A stretch of 64,000 bases of DNA from Symsagittifera roscoffensis (Eukaryota; Xenacoelomorpha; Acoela; Convolutidae), in the NCBI RefSeq assembly GCF_963678635.1, contig NC_087065.1:51032452-51096451 (forward strand). Reading direction: 5' to 3'. Below the pieces are notes generated by a model. That model was not told the DNA's origin, ran no database searches, and saw only the letters and a program-made list of their open reading frames with translations. Both the position numbers and the translations under genes were made by a program. The number at the start of each line of letters is the position of its first letter. Positions within the stretch are counted from its first letter, which is position 1. This document shows positions 1-11,001 of this stretch, piece after piece.

Positions 1-800
1 CGTCTTCAAGACGTTGTATCATAGACAACTGCGGGGGAAAACACCACTCTAATATACATAGGAATCAGATTAAAACATCGCAGCGGTATACTCAGACAAA
101 CAACATTATCAATTTGGAAAACCAAGTGAATACAAAGTCCGGTTTCAAAAACCAACTCCAGTTTGTGCCCATAACTTTATTCAACAACAACCAAGCGGTT
201 CCTTGCTACGCAATTTTTGACAATTGCAGTTGCTGTTCTTCTGTCCTGATACGTTTTAATGTAAGCCCAGTCGAACAGTTGAATTAAGCATTCGTGGTGC
301 TTTCAGTGAGTGACTATACTGCTGATCACTTATTTTATGAAATACAGGAAAACCCTTTTGTCCATAATCACTATCCAGAAACTCATTTTGGCCTTGAAGC
401 TCACTGGGCCAGTTTAACCGTTCCATTATCCTTTCTTGTACCTGTTTACGTCATGAGTGATGACTCTAGTGATTGTGGCATGTGCTCAGAGAGTATGTAA
501 CACCTGTGGATCATGATGGATACTTTTTAGACCAAAGAAACTCAAATGAACCCATGCAGCAGTTACCAGTGAACAAGTTCAAGAAGGGTTTCAGTTTGTT
601 GAATGCAAATTGAAACTTAAAACCAGGAATCTTTTTTCAAAAAAATATCCAAAAAGAATGTTTTTCAGTTTCTAAAGTTAAACTCATCTGATTTTTTTGA
701 TAGCAGTACAAAGCATTTTAGAACCATTGAGCAATTGAATGTTTATAAATTAAGTTGAATCAATTGAGTTGTTTATAAATGAAAGGCTGTTGAACTAAAG
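1..800. other. No gene identified; probably upstream intron of the coiled-coil gene
   Basis: The first recognisable exon to the right starts at 801 behind an AG acceptor and has no start codon of its own, so this stretch is most likely intron. A short open frame around 294-500 lacks a believable splice context and reads like chance sequence. No repeat family seen elsewhere in the window was recognised here. Confidence 0.4.
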
Positions 801-1062
801 GCGGACGACATAGCACAGCGAAAGATCAATACCATCGTGAGCAAGTTCGAACAACAACAACAACAGCAGCCGAAGTCCTACTCAGACACCACGACAACAG
901 CCACCATTAGCACAATGAGAAGCAAAAGTGCTTTTTCCTCTGCTCCAATCCCAACTTCACACCCCCACAGTCAACGCAATGAGTCGAAGGCTCCGATCAC
1001 TGTCGGAGGAGGATCAGAAGCAGTGGACGGGACTCATCTTGATAATGTCAGCGAGAAAAAAG
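801..1062 (+). CDS. Coiled-coil gene, first visible exon
   Basis: The acceptor is AG at 799-800 and the donor GT at 1063. It encodes 87 full codons plus one base (phase 1). The product begins ADDIAQRKINTIVSKFE, then a Gln run (CAA/CAG codons at 850-868), a Thr-rich stretch and a Ser/Pro/His segment, and ends in charged VSEKK. An internal ATG at 914 is possible but unlikely as the start, since the frame stays open back to the acceptor. Confidence 0.8.
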
Positions 1063-4000
1063 GTAAAATCAATTGTACTCTTTAAATTTAGTGAGATCAA
1101 TTCGGTGCTGGTTTTAACCATCCGGACAAAACAAAAAAAACTCGAAATAATTGGAAAAATTCTCCTATAGTTGCAAGAAAAGTCGTGTACACTCCTTTCC
1201 TCCCCCTCTTCCGTCACTCGGTATGCGTTGATTCTTAGTAGCAGGGAAATATAACAGCTTTGCTGTTGCAGACATGACGACAACAGCTATTGATATGGAC
1301 AACATTGAGTACGAGGTGCGAAAAACGACAGAGCTGATCAGAGAGATGACTGTCAAGTTGGCCGAAAGAGACAAGATGCAGGAGCAGGCAGAGGAGCAGA
1401 AGAAAGCAGTGAAACAGTTCACAGACCAGGTAAACAAAAACATGCGAGGGATTTGGAGGGGAGGCAAGCGAATGATTCACATTTCCAATTTCTGATACTT
1501 TTGACAGCCTATAGCACAAAAACAAGAGAGCACTTTAAAATTCTAGTTTTATATTTTTTTGTTTGAAAGACAATTAACTATTTTTTGTTTCAAAGATGAT
1601 TTGCTAACAACTGCGGTTGTTTTTTTTTGAAGATAATCTGCGTTGTTTTAGAAAGATCACTCGTAATTTTAAGTTTCGTCGGGCTGCTACGATTATTTTT
1701 CAGACTATGACACGATTGATTTTCAGAGTACCACGACCGAAGTAGGATATTTTTTTACTAGTTCACTCTTTGTAAAAATGACCCCTTATTTTGATACTAG
1801 AAACGAGACAGATACTTTGAAGCTGCCAATGACAACGTGCAATTGGTTGAATGCCTCAAGTCAAAAAACGAAAAGTGTTCTAAGCTGGCGCATAAGATTG
1901 AACAAACTACGCAGGAGTTGGAGGAAACCAGGTTTGTTTTTATAGTTTAATCATGTTCAAATTATACAAACACCGGTACTTTTTAGATTTTTTGAATGAG
2001 AAAATTTTGGAAGTTTTAAAAGTTTTCAAGGAAGTTTTTTATCAGAGGAGGAATAAAAGTTTGACTAAGAGTTAAACACTTAAGTTGTGTGAAATAGTTT
2101 TGATCGCTTAAATTACCCCAAGCACCTATATTTTGGTATCTTTGAGCTTTGACTCGCGATAGAGAATTAACTGCACGCAAAAAATCATTCATATCAATTT
2201 TTCTTGACATGATTCGAATTTGTTTTGAAATATTTACTGCTCCTATCACGACTGAAGGCAGTGTGGAATGATATATCAATCTCGTTAGATCAAGCACGCT
2301 ATTTACCAAATCAGAAGCTCTCTCTTTAATGAGGCTCTTGAATGACATTGATAGTGTGTGAGGAAGGGCTCTCACTTGACCTATTGCTCCAGGTCAACCA
2401 CAACCTGACAAAATTCAGCTGCAATAGTGGTACCACGTGAAAATTCAAAACACAAAAAAAGACATTGAGTCGCAAAAAAGCAAAAAAGCTTCGCTTGACA
2501 TAATAACTATCTGGAATATGGGGGAAAACGGAAACTAAGCAAAAACAGGCGGGATAGCTTTTCATAGATTTTCTGCAAATCGCATGAGCACAAAAAAGTT
2601 TGTTATGACCAACTGTAAGCATAAAACACCTTTTGAAAGCCAAAAAAAATCAAAAAAAAAAACGTTCACAGCGGAACAGCAGAGAAAATAAGAACAGAAA
2701 ACCGCTGTTGTTCAAGTACCTCAAAAAATACAACGACATTGTTGTGTGAAGAATTTTGTTTGACATGTTGTGCGAAGAAAGCTAAAAAGCAAAAAGTTGA
2801 AAACGGTTTTTTTCCACGACACTGAGATTTTTTTTGAAAATTGTATATAACCGTTTCAATCACGACTGAGACAGTTTTATTAGGAAAAACGACTGAAATA
2901 AATCGGATAATAATTTGTGGTCCCTCATTGTGGGTAGAAAAATTTAAAAAAAAAACATTTGTAAAGTATTTTAGGATTAAATGTTATCACCAAAGTTGAT
3001 TATATTAATTAAGCAGAGCGACTTGTAATTGTTAAATTTTCCAAATACCGCATAGTATGATTGGGTCAAATCTCTATTTTCCCCTTTTGGATAAAAATTT
3101 ATGATACCTCATTTTAGGCGAAAAAAACTGAACAAATCATTTTGTAAATCATTTTAGGATATTAATTTTTCACTAAACCTGATTACATTTTCTAAGCAAA
3201 ACTGTACATATTTGTTTGAGTACCTCAATTTTCGAGTGCCATATCATAGAGTATGTTTGATACGGCATTTGATTAGGGCAATTCCTCCTCTTTTCCGATT
3301 GCCATGCAAGGTGATTGATGTAGCTTTTGACAAAAACGACATATTTCAATTTGTGTTTTATAATATAAATGTTTCTCTGTTTTGCAAAAAGTTTAGCCAA
3401 TTTAAATTACAAACAAAGATAGCCGGTTTGATAACCTGTGTGGTGTCATAAAAGAATCTGAACAAAAACTATAATTTAGGCGTGTTTGACAGTCCTACTA
3501 AAACGAGCAAACTGGACAACAATGTTTGAAGGAAGAAGATTTTAAAAAAATCATTAAAAAAATTCAAATTTTTGAAGACTTTGATTCTCAAATTAGCGTT
3601 ATTAAAACTCAAAAATAAAAATACTTGCGTAAAATTAAGTTTTCACGGCTTAAATAAGCTTTTGTTAGCCTGAAATTTGATCGTATTAGCTCGAAATTCA
3701 ACCAACAATCAAAAAATCCACCCAATTTTTCGCGACTTGGGTTTTTAAATGCCTTTTGGATCACGACTGAAAGGGCTCTAATATGATATTGAACCACTCT
3801 GATGATTTTTGTTGGTACCTAATTTTGCGTGGAAAACCAAAAAAAAGAAAGGAAAAAAACTGAATCACAGACGAATACAAAGTTCTATCACGTTTTCAAT
3901 CGGTCGGAACAATTATAAATGCTGAAATGCTGTCGTTTTAATTTCCAGGAAATATCAAAGCAATTGAAATGAGTTGAGCTGATTTTGATGAGATAACTTC

Positions 4001-7000
4001 GAAAAATGTTGACATTTTAAATTGTATCATTTCATAACTAATTCTGCTTCTGAAGGGCAATCCACTTTTTAACATCATTTTCAAATCATTGTATTTTTTG
4101 AATGAAAACTCAGGGTTATTTTTTTGAAAACTTTGAATATTGATTTTAAAACTCTCCCTTAGAGCGCAATAAATGCGTAAAGTGACTAAGCCTCGAACCT
4201 ATACCTGTTAGGCGGGGACACCCACTTGCATATCTAACCCTTAGCTTGATATACATAGTTGGTATAGTTGATACATAGCTTGATATAACAAACTGGTCGA
4301 ACTACATTATGAAAGTTCGTTTAGCTATATCAAAAAAAACAGTATCAAATGAGAAAATGACATGTTCTTTTTAACTTTGAGCTCAAAGTATCAATATTCT
4401 TTAAATAGTATAACAATTTGTTAAAATCTATTTTAAAAACGATGAGCCTGATAATTTTTTTCTATCAAGAACAGATGATCTGTGTTGTTTTTTTTAAAAG
4501 TGGGAGCAGCGAAACAACTTATGTTTTGAAAACCAATGTTATCAGTTATTAATTGAAAGCTGTCTCTTTGCGATTTGCAAAAAAAAATGACATTTTTTTT
4601 TGGTATGCATGCTTCAGAATATAAACACATAGTTATGGATTTTTAGTTAAAATGAACAGGGGTGGATCTATGATTTTTTCGAGGGGGCGGATTGTCAAGT
4701 AAATTTTCAAAAATTTTCTCAACCTTTTTTAGGCCCTCCAAATTGATTTCGAGCTTTCGCAATTCACTAAAAAATACCCTGCAAAATTTTGAAAAAAAAA
4801 TGACCAAAAAGGGCGTTTTTAGGCACGTTTTCTAAAATTTTGACAAAAAAAATTGCACTTTAGAAAAAATTTAGGGTCCGTCAGCCTAAAATGGAGATTT
4901 CAAAAAATACAGAGGGGGGAACCTTTGGGTCGTCAGTGGGTCGAATATTTAAGAAAGAGGGCGTCCCACCCAGTCTCCTTCTCCTAACTCTGCCCCTGAA
5001 AATTAACACAATTTACTGCCATCAAAGTCAAGTTAGGTATAATAACTGACAAGAAACTAAATTGATCACCCAAAATCAAATTAGGTATAATAACTGACAA
5101 GAAACTAAATTGATTGAGGTAAAACTCCTCCATACAGAAGCCTTACCGCTCATTTTAGGGTGTATTCAAACTGCGAGGGCTAGGGCTCAGTTCCAAAATC
5201 TACAAAAGATCTTTTGAATATTGTTTTGTTCCGACCATTTGAAAAATCTGGAAGAATTTTGTATTCGGGTGTTTTTCACCATTAATCAGGTGCCACAAAC
5301 AACCATCGGAAGGGGTCGAGATATATATAGTTTTAGCTCCCTTTCAATTGTGAATCGAACGACATAAAAAGTTACAAAAATTTTTTTTCAGTGTCGAAAG
5401 AAAAGGTTTGAAATTTTTGATTTTTTGTCCAATTGAATAATTTCGAGTGAATAAAGCGAGCGAATAAAGCGAGCGAGCACGCTTAATTATGCTTAAATTA
5501 GCTCATATACAATAGTTTATTTTTCCCAAATGTTATTTCTAACCAAGCAAAATCGTCTTTTGAGAGTTTGATGCAATTTTACGATTCAAAATCGTCAAAA
5601 ATGCCAGAAATTTCAGCAAATTAATTTTTGAGAATAATTTTTATTTTTTTTGTAAGCTTTTAAAGTTTTTTTTGTTTTTCCCGTCATTTTTTATCGAAAA
5701 ATGTTTTTCAATTTGCATATTTTATTATGACTGTATAATATGTGCCTAATATCTAGATTTTGGTTAGATCCTTTTGTCACAAAATCAAGAAAATATTACA
5801 CAAATTTGAAAAACATTTTTTTGTTTGTTTTTTAAAGACTATCGTGGGAACACTCTCTGCTTATTGCAGAAAAACCGGCTATCCTTGTTTATTTGTGAGG
5901 AAAATTGCATTCAATTCCTTTTTTCTCAAAAATGAAGTACTTACCTTCAAAAATATTGATTTTGCATGCGGTCGTGCTAGTTTCTCATGTTTCCTTCGTC
6001 TTAGGGGAAACATAATCAAGCATTCTCCGCTGTGAGATTTTGCTGAGTGTCTCCTAGAGACCAGCAGAAACTTCAAAAAGCACTGAACATACAAAAAACA
6101 GCAAAAAAATTTTTCCTAATAACTTCGTAATCCAAAATCTTGCTTATTTCTTGCAAATGGAATGCAAACCATGCAAGAATCTGGCAAAGTGAATCCTTGG
6201 AAGATTGTATTCCGAGAACACCCGGGAAGACTTGTGTGTTCAGGAAACCAAATTTATTTTAGAAAATAGCGTTCGTTAAAGTTTTATTAAAAAGACCACT
6301 GTAAGAACTGATGACACACCAATTTTCATTAGTCTTTATATAAATCTCCGCTCTGTTTTTTTTTCTATTTAACCATTTTAAATAATTTTAACAATGACAT
6401 AAACTCAGCAAAACTTATCTTAATTTTTGAAGGTAACTCCAATTTAAATTCGATTTAACCATTTAAATAGGTTTTGATTCAAAATTGGGTTTTATTCGTT
6501 CGAATTAGTTGAATAGCAGAAATCACTTAGGGGGAATGGGATTTTCTGCACGCGTGTTCGTTTGTGACCGAGTCTGTTCAAGGGATCAGTTTTGGAAACA
6601 ACGAACAAAATTGTGAACGTCAAACAGTGTAAATATCATATCATTACTGCAGTGTCCTGGACCACTTTTTTCTGGAGGAGCATATTGTGTTTGGGTCTGC
6701 ATGCTCCAGTCTAACTCTCCCAAAAGTGATGTTGGGGGCATTGTTCCCTTCTCTCTTCCTGTTATGTTCTGTTCAACTCTAGATACTCCATCAGTAGGCT
6801 GAGTGTGGCGGACAATGACCTCTGTGCCCTGAAGAACACACACGTGAGACTGCACAACACTCTCAACAGACAGAGGAGACTGATGGATGACGTCACTGCA
6901 GACTCCAGTCGCCAGATGAACAAACCAGTGCATGGTGGAGCGTGAGTCATTCACATAAACAATTCACTACAACTAAAAAAGTTAAGGAAAATTCAACATA

Positions 7001-10000
7001 AGAAATACCTTAAAGCACCTTAACAACCTTACCGGACAAAACGAAAAATTTTAAAATTTCAAACGCATTTTTCTCAAATTGTGTTAAGATCAGACAAAAA
7101 GCGAAGAGCTTGAAAGTTGCTTAGAATTTCACCAGAATTAATAGGGTGCAATTTTTTTCCAAAATTCTCAGCCTAAAATTTACCCCAAAAATGGATCAGT
7201 TTTGCTTTTTTTAATTAATCAAGAATTACGCTGAAATTACATTGTTAATAGTTGAGAAAACTGTATCACACGAAGCCTTTTACACATCCCAACAAACTTC
7301 TAGAACGGCTGAATCTCCAAAAGCTCGCCCAAAATGTTTTTAAGCAAAAATTTTGGGTTTTATGCAGTAAAAACCACATTTCTTGACTATCAAACAAAAA
7401 TATGGATTTTTCATAACCTTATTTAGAAGATAGCCTAGATTTGTTCTAAATTAACCCGTATTACAAAAAATAATTAAATTAAAACGTTCTTCTGTGTAAT
7501 TAACAACATCAAAATGTAATCCCGCATAAAAAATGTATATATTTTTTTTCGCGTTTGAATGAAATGCGTTTTTTGTACATTATTATTTTCGAGAATTAAT
7601 ACATGCTTGGGGAGAGCATTCTCCGGTAGATCAAATAGGGTGGGGGTTGCACGAATGATCCTTTTTGTCAATCGCGTTGAGGAATCAAGTAACACGTAGT
7701 TACTTTTTTGTATCGTTTGAACATTAAACTTTGTTAACAGGTGTGTTATTCATGTTATTCAAGCAGTTAAGATGAAAATCACAATAAGCAATTAGATAAA
7801 AAGTCACCATATCAGCCATTAGGATAAACATCGCCCCAGCAATTAAGGTTTAAATCCATAAGATACAGTCGTATCTCGATTTCTTTTGGAATATTGAAAT
7901 AACTAGCTAATTGTCTGCATCCCCAATTTAAATACAAAACAAGCAAAACACGCCTGGAATTCGAGTTTGTTCATTGCAAATGCTAACAAAATATGGAGAA
8001 TTATAGTAGTTCAGTGATTTGAAGAATTAGATAGATTTGAGACAAACAAAGTTTCAGGATCTATCGTTGGGTTTCACAAACAAAAGTTTTACCCGTTCCC
8101 AATAGAGGCTGTTTTTCTAGAGCCAAGTTTCCTCGTATTTTCTGCGCAGAAATGATCTATTTGTTTTTTAGTTTAGAAATAATCAGTTTCTGGATTAAAA
8201 AAACCATAGAAAGCATTTCACTGCACAGCCGCAACGAGATAAAATGCTTCAAGTAATCAAGTATACACATAAACAGTAGCAATACAATGCAAATTAGCAC
8301 TTGTTATAACATGTATTACTTTGCATTAGTTAGCTGAAACTATTAATCTTCATCTTCACAACCGCCAGGCAAAGTCAAGGTCGGGGGTTCGAGCCCCACT
8401 AGGAGTTTTTTCAAGCTAGAAATAGCCTAGATTTAGCTAATTTCTGATGAAAAATGAGTTGAGCTATGAAAATTTTTCATAAAATCACTGCTTTATAATC
8501 ATTTCATAAAAAATTTCTGACCAGAATTTTAGATTAGATATAAAGTATTTCAGGTAAGAAATAAAGTATTTTCTCGGAGGGGTATGATTATAACTTCCCA
8601 TTTCGTTTTTCATGATATCCGTAACGCTTATTTGTTTACGCTTGAGGTGGCTCTATGTTTTAAGCTTTACATGCAAATCGCTTGTATGCTTGCGGAATTC
8701 AATAGCAAGAAGAGGAATCCGCTGACAAGAGCGAAAAGAATTCTCAACACTTTACATTTGCAAAAATTGCTCGGTCCAACGAAAAAACAAAAAATACTGC
8801 TCGTATCAGGGCGAAGCCCTGAATGTTCCGACTGCCTTTTAAAGTTTTATGGAGAAGTAATAACATTAAAAAATAAAATGTGAAAAAAAAATAAAACTAA
8901 ATATTTTTTTTTCTGAAATTTGAAATTTTTTATGAAAATCATCTCACCACACGCCATATAAAGTACAAAAGGATAGATTTCACTCCTTGTAACAAATAAA
9001 TTATGGCAAATAAGCTTCTTTCAACCAATTTGGAACGATTTTAAGACGGATTAATTCTCCGCTCACGCATTAATAGCGCGAAATATATCGCGCGTTAATT
9101 GTCCCATTTTGGCCAAAATGGCAATCTATAACCCCCATAACTTTACGAAAAATGATCACAGGTGAAATATCTTTTCAAATTTGAGCTCAGGAGAACAATA
9201 CCTTTTGAATGATATAAAAAAAATTCCGTCAAAAATGGCTAGTTAAAAAGTCGAAATTTGTCTAAAGAAAAAAAAACCACCCCGAGCACAAATATTCCGT
9301 TACTTTCGTATCGAAAGTCGGAACAATAAATGAGCCGACAGAAATTACATTATAACCATTTGTCTGTGGACTCCGGGAGAAAAACCGGTTTGAAATTTTC
9401 GATTTTTCGTCTCAATTCGAGCGATTAAAGCAAGCGAGCAGGCTTATTACAAAAGCTGAAATGCCCAATTTAAGCCTAATTTAATTCCTTAAAACTTGGT
9501 TTTAAGCGAGGAAAACTAGTTTCGAAGTAAAAACATTAAAAAATAAAATGTGAAAAAAAATAAAACTAAAAATTTTTTTTCTAAAATTTGAAATTTTTTA
9601 TGAAAATCATCTCACCACACGCCATATAAAGTACAAAAGGATAGATTTCACTCCTTGTAACAAATCAATTATGGCAAATAAGCTTCTTTCAACCAATTTG
9701 GAACGATTTTAAGACGAATTAATTCTCCGCTCACGCATTAATAGCGCGAAATATATCGCGCGTTAATTGTCCCAATTTGGCCAAAATGGCAATCTTTAAA
9801 CCGCCATAACTTTACGAAAAATGATCACAGGTGAAATATCTTTTCAAATTTGAGCTCAGGAGAACAATACCTTTTGAATGATATAAAAAAAAAATTCCGT
9901 CAAAAATGGCTAGTTAAAAAGTCGAAATTTGTCTAAAGAAAAAAAAACCACCCCGAGCACACATATTCCGTTACTTTCGTATCGAAAGTCGGAACAATAA

Positions 10001-10826
10001 ATAAGCCGACAGAAATTACATTATAACCATTTGTCTGTGGACTCCGGGATAACTTGACTCGTGGTTTTTTTACTTTGAAATTTTCATGTTTCAAGGGATG
10101 AACGCAGAGACCAGAGAGAAAAACGCACCAAAGAGTGCCCATTTTGAGAGCACAGCTTAGTGACCCCGTGATGACTTTTTGTTGCAAAATTTTGGTTGAA
10201 AATTCTTCAGCACTGCACGCTTTTCTGTTATCAAGCTTTTCTGCCAGTCGAATTTTGTGCTATTCGAGCTGTTCCTTTTTTCTTTACTTTCATGCGCTGT
10301 TAATTCTAAATAAATTGTAGATACTTAGGCAGCAGTTATTATATTGAATATCCATGGAACAAATTAACATCACATGTTTCCATTGTGATGTTAATTATAC
10401 AGAGTTCTATTGTTTTCATTTACCCGCAGAATCGCACTAATATTTTAACCCCATTTTCAGAATTTCGAACTTCTGTCAACTGCTCGAGTTAGAAACTCTA
10501 AGATTTATCTTTTTAGAGACTTTGCCAGTCAGATGCAGTTGAGAGCTGAGCGGGATTCGAACTCCCATCTCGACGCAGTTTTGTACAAACTGGAAAGGGA
10601 AAACATGTTTCTTCAAAGACAAATTGGCCAATTGAAAAGTATTCCGAAAGCAAAAAGAGTTTCTAATAGGTCGTCTGCGACATTTGGCAGCAATACTAGG
10701 CCCAGGAAGACATCGGCTGCCGCTTCTCCGAGTGCCACTAGTTCGAGAAAGTCCAGCCAGAGGGCATCGGAAGTATCGACATCAAGCAGAATCAGCAGCG
10801 CCACCTTGAGATCTGTACCCTTGTAG
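801..10826 (+). CDS. Coiled-coil protein with Ser-rich tail, 3' portion of a five-exon gene (partial)
   Basis: Five exons join in frame: 801-1062, 1272-1429, 1801-1931, 6783-6941 and 10517-10826, stop TAG at 10824-10826. All four introns are GT..AG and each junction phase matches (1, 0, 2, 2), the main reason to trust the model. The visible protein is about 339 residues. Residues 1-87 are polar, with a short glutamine run and a Thr/Ser-rich patch; about 89-280 are heptad-like and rich in Glu, Lys, Gln, Arg and Leu, typical of coiled coil; about 280-339 are rich in Ser, Ala and Arg with no predicted order. There is no signal peptide or membrane segment, so it is probably cytoplasmic, cytoskeletal or centrosomal/ciliary. 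I do not recognise the family. The N-terminus lies left of the window. Introns 1 and 2 are 209 and 371 bp; introns 3 and 4 are 4.85 and 3.58 kb, swollen by repeats. Confidence 0.85.
1272..1429 (+). CDS. Coiled-coil gene, second visible exon
   Basis: The acceptor is CAG at 1269-1271 after a pyrimidine-containing tract and the donor is GTAAAC at 1430. Two bases complete the split codon (Asp), followed by 52 codons. The peptide is strongly amphipathic, with EVRKTTELIREMTVKLAER and a following Glu/Gln/Lys block typical of a coiled coil. Confidence 0.88.
1801..1931 (+). CDS. Coiled-coil gene, third visible exon
   Basis: The acceptor is TAG at 1798-1800, the donor GTTTGT at 1932. It holds 43 codons plus two bases, ending in a split Arg codon (AG|A) completed at 6783. 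The peptide continues the coiled coil, with LVECLKSKNEKCSKLAHKIE followed by a Gln/Glu-rich stretch. Confidence 0.85.
5035..5117. repeat. Short tandem duplication (two copies, about 48 bp)
   Basis: The string AGGTATAATAACTGACAAGA followed by AACTAAATTGAT occurs twice, near 5036 and 5084, separated by a short spacer. It is a simple local duplication. Confidence 0.8.
5227..5892 (+). mobile_element. Family B short non-autonomous element, copy 1
   Basis: The left end reads TGTTCCGACCATTTGAAAA and the right part reads CTATCGTGGGAACACTCTCTG, then a Cys-less AT-rich tail with ACCGGC and CCTTGTTTAT. The same order of blocks recurs at 11002-11620: a CATCGGAnnGGGTnGAG block, TTTCAnTnGTGAnTCGAACnACAT, and GAGCGAATAAAGCGAGCGAGC (here partly duplicated). 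Near both ends lie inverted GTTCCGACCAT / ATGGTCGGAAC sequences, clear in the other copy and slightly mutated here. It has no coding capacity. Confidence 0.75.
6783..6941 (+). CDS. Coiled-coil gene, fourth visible exon
   Basis: The acceptor is TCTAG at 6778-6782 and the donor is a consensus GTGAGT at 6942. One base completes the split Arg codon; 52 codons follow, then two bases of a split Ala codon. The peptide includes YSISRLSVADNDLCALKNTH and a basic NRQRRLMDDVTADSS segment. Base composition is clearly richer in G and C than the surrounding intron, which supports real coding sequence. Confidence 0.9.
8363..8412 (+). repeat. tRNA-like 3' half / SINE remnant with pol III B box
   Basis: The string GGGGGTTCGAGCCCC can form a T-arm (stem GGGG/CCCC around TTCGAGC-type loop) and matches the pol III B-box consensus. 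It is followed by CACTAGGAG and a run of six T at about 8406-8411 that could act as a pol III terminator. A convincing cloverleaf and A box are missing upstream, so this is a tRNA-derived repeat or tRNA relic, not a functional tRNA gene. Confidence 0.45.
8795..9325 (-). mobile_element. Family A short non-autonomous element, copy 1
   Basis: Read on the minus strand the element starts TGTTCCGACTTTCG with a hairpin ACTTTCGATACGAAAGT, followed by AACGGAATATTTGTGCTCGG. It ends GCAGTCGGAACATTCAGGGC with the hairpin TCAGGGCTTCGCCCTGA and then TACGAGCAGT. The interior carries TTAACGCGCG and ATATGGCGTGTGG strings found in the other copies. It has no coding capacity. Confidence 0.8.
8854..10049. repeat. 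670-bp tandem duplication covering a family A element
   Basis: Positions 8854-9378 and 9524-10049 are nearly identical and offset by 670-671 bp. The shared blocks run from GAAGTAA to GACTCCGGGA. The 145 bp between them (9379-9523) is a fragment of family B, absent after the second copy. The second family A copy thus lacks its right-end hairpin. Confidence 0.85.
10517..10826 (+). CDS. Coiled-coil gene, terminal coding exon
   Basis: The acceptor is TTTTTAG ending at 10516. One base completes the split Ala codon and 102 codons follow to the TAG stop at 10824-10826. The first forty residues (DFASQMQLRAERDSNSHLDA, then a Leu/Lys/Glu/Arg stretch) finish the coiled coil; the last sixty are Ser/Arg/Ala/Thr-rich and end LRSVPL. 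No AATAAA signal lies close behind the stop. Confidence 0.88.
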
Positions 10827-11001
10827 AACATTTTAGTTAACAGTTATGGGAAAAACTTGCCTAGTCAAACACAAATTCATCTTGCTCGGAAGCATAACCG
10901 CATTCTACTGCTACGCGAAAAACTGAAATTTCCCTATTGGAACTTCAAAGCTTGATTTGATTAAGAGTTGCATCTTTCTCTTACTCGCTCGTTTGTTTTT
11001 T

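Larger units (their letters stand above)
1932..6782. other. Intron 3 of the coiled-coil gene, filled with decayed repeats
   Basis: This 4.85-kb intron has no supportable gene. It contains reverse-strand fragments of repeat family B (roughly 2860-3140 and 3760-3915, seen as ATCACGACTGAAA-like and TGGTACCTAATTTTGC-like strings and ending in a reversed TGTTCCGAC terminus near 3915), a tandem duplication around 5035-5115, and one long + strand family B copy at 5227-5892. The 119-residue minus-strand open frame at 2016-2375 overlaps this repeat-like sequence and is not considered a gene. Confidence 0.6.
6942..10516. other. Intron 4 of the coiled-coil gene, repeat-bearing
   Basis: This 3.58-kb intron holds a tRNA-like/B-box remnant (8363-8412), a minus-strand family A element (8795-9325), a fragment of family B (9379-9523) and a second family A copy produced by a 670-bp tandem duplication (9524-10049). 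The rest is AT-rich with no gene seen. Confidence 0.65.

Noticed and set aside
294-500. Possible upstream exon of the coiled-coil gene
   Set aside because: The composition is hydrophobic and aromatic, unlike the rest of the protein, and no acceptor/donor pair joins it in phase to 801.
2016-2375. 119-residue minus-strand open frame in intron 3
   Set aside because: It lies in AT-rich intronic sequence with family B strings (ATCACGACTGAAGG); no domain, no start context and no splice support. Regarded as chance.
3212-3451. 79-codon + strand and 75-codon minus-strand frames overlapping each other
   Set aside because: Mutually overlapping frames in low-complexity intron sequence with no homology or splice evidence.
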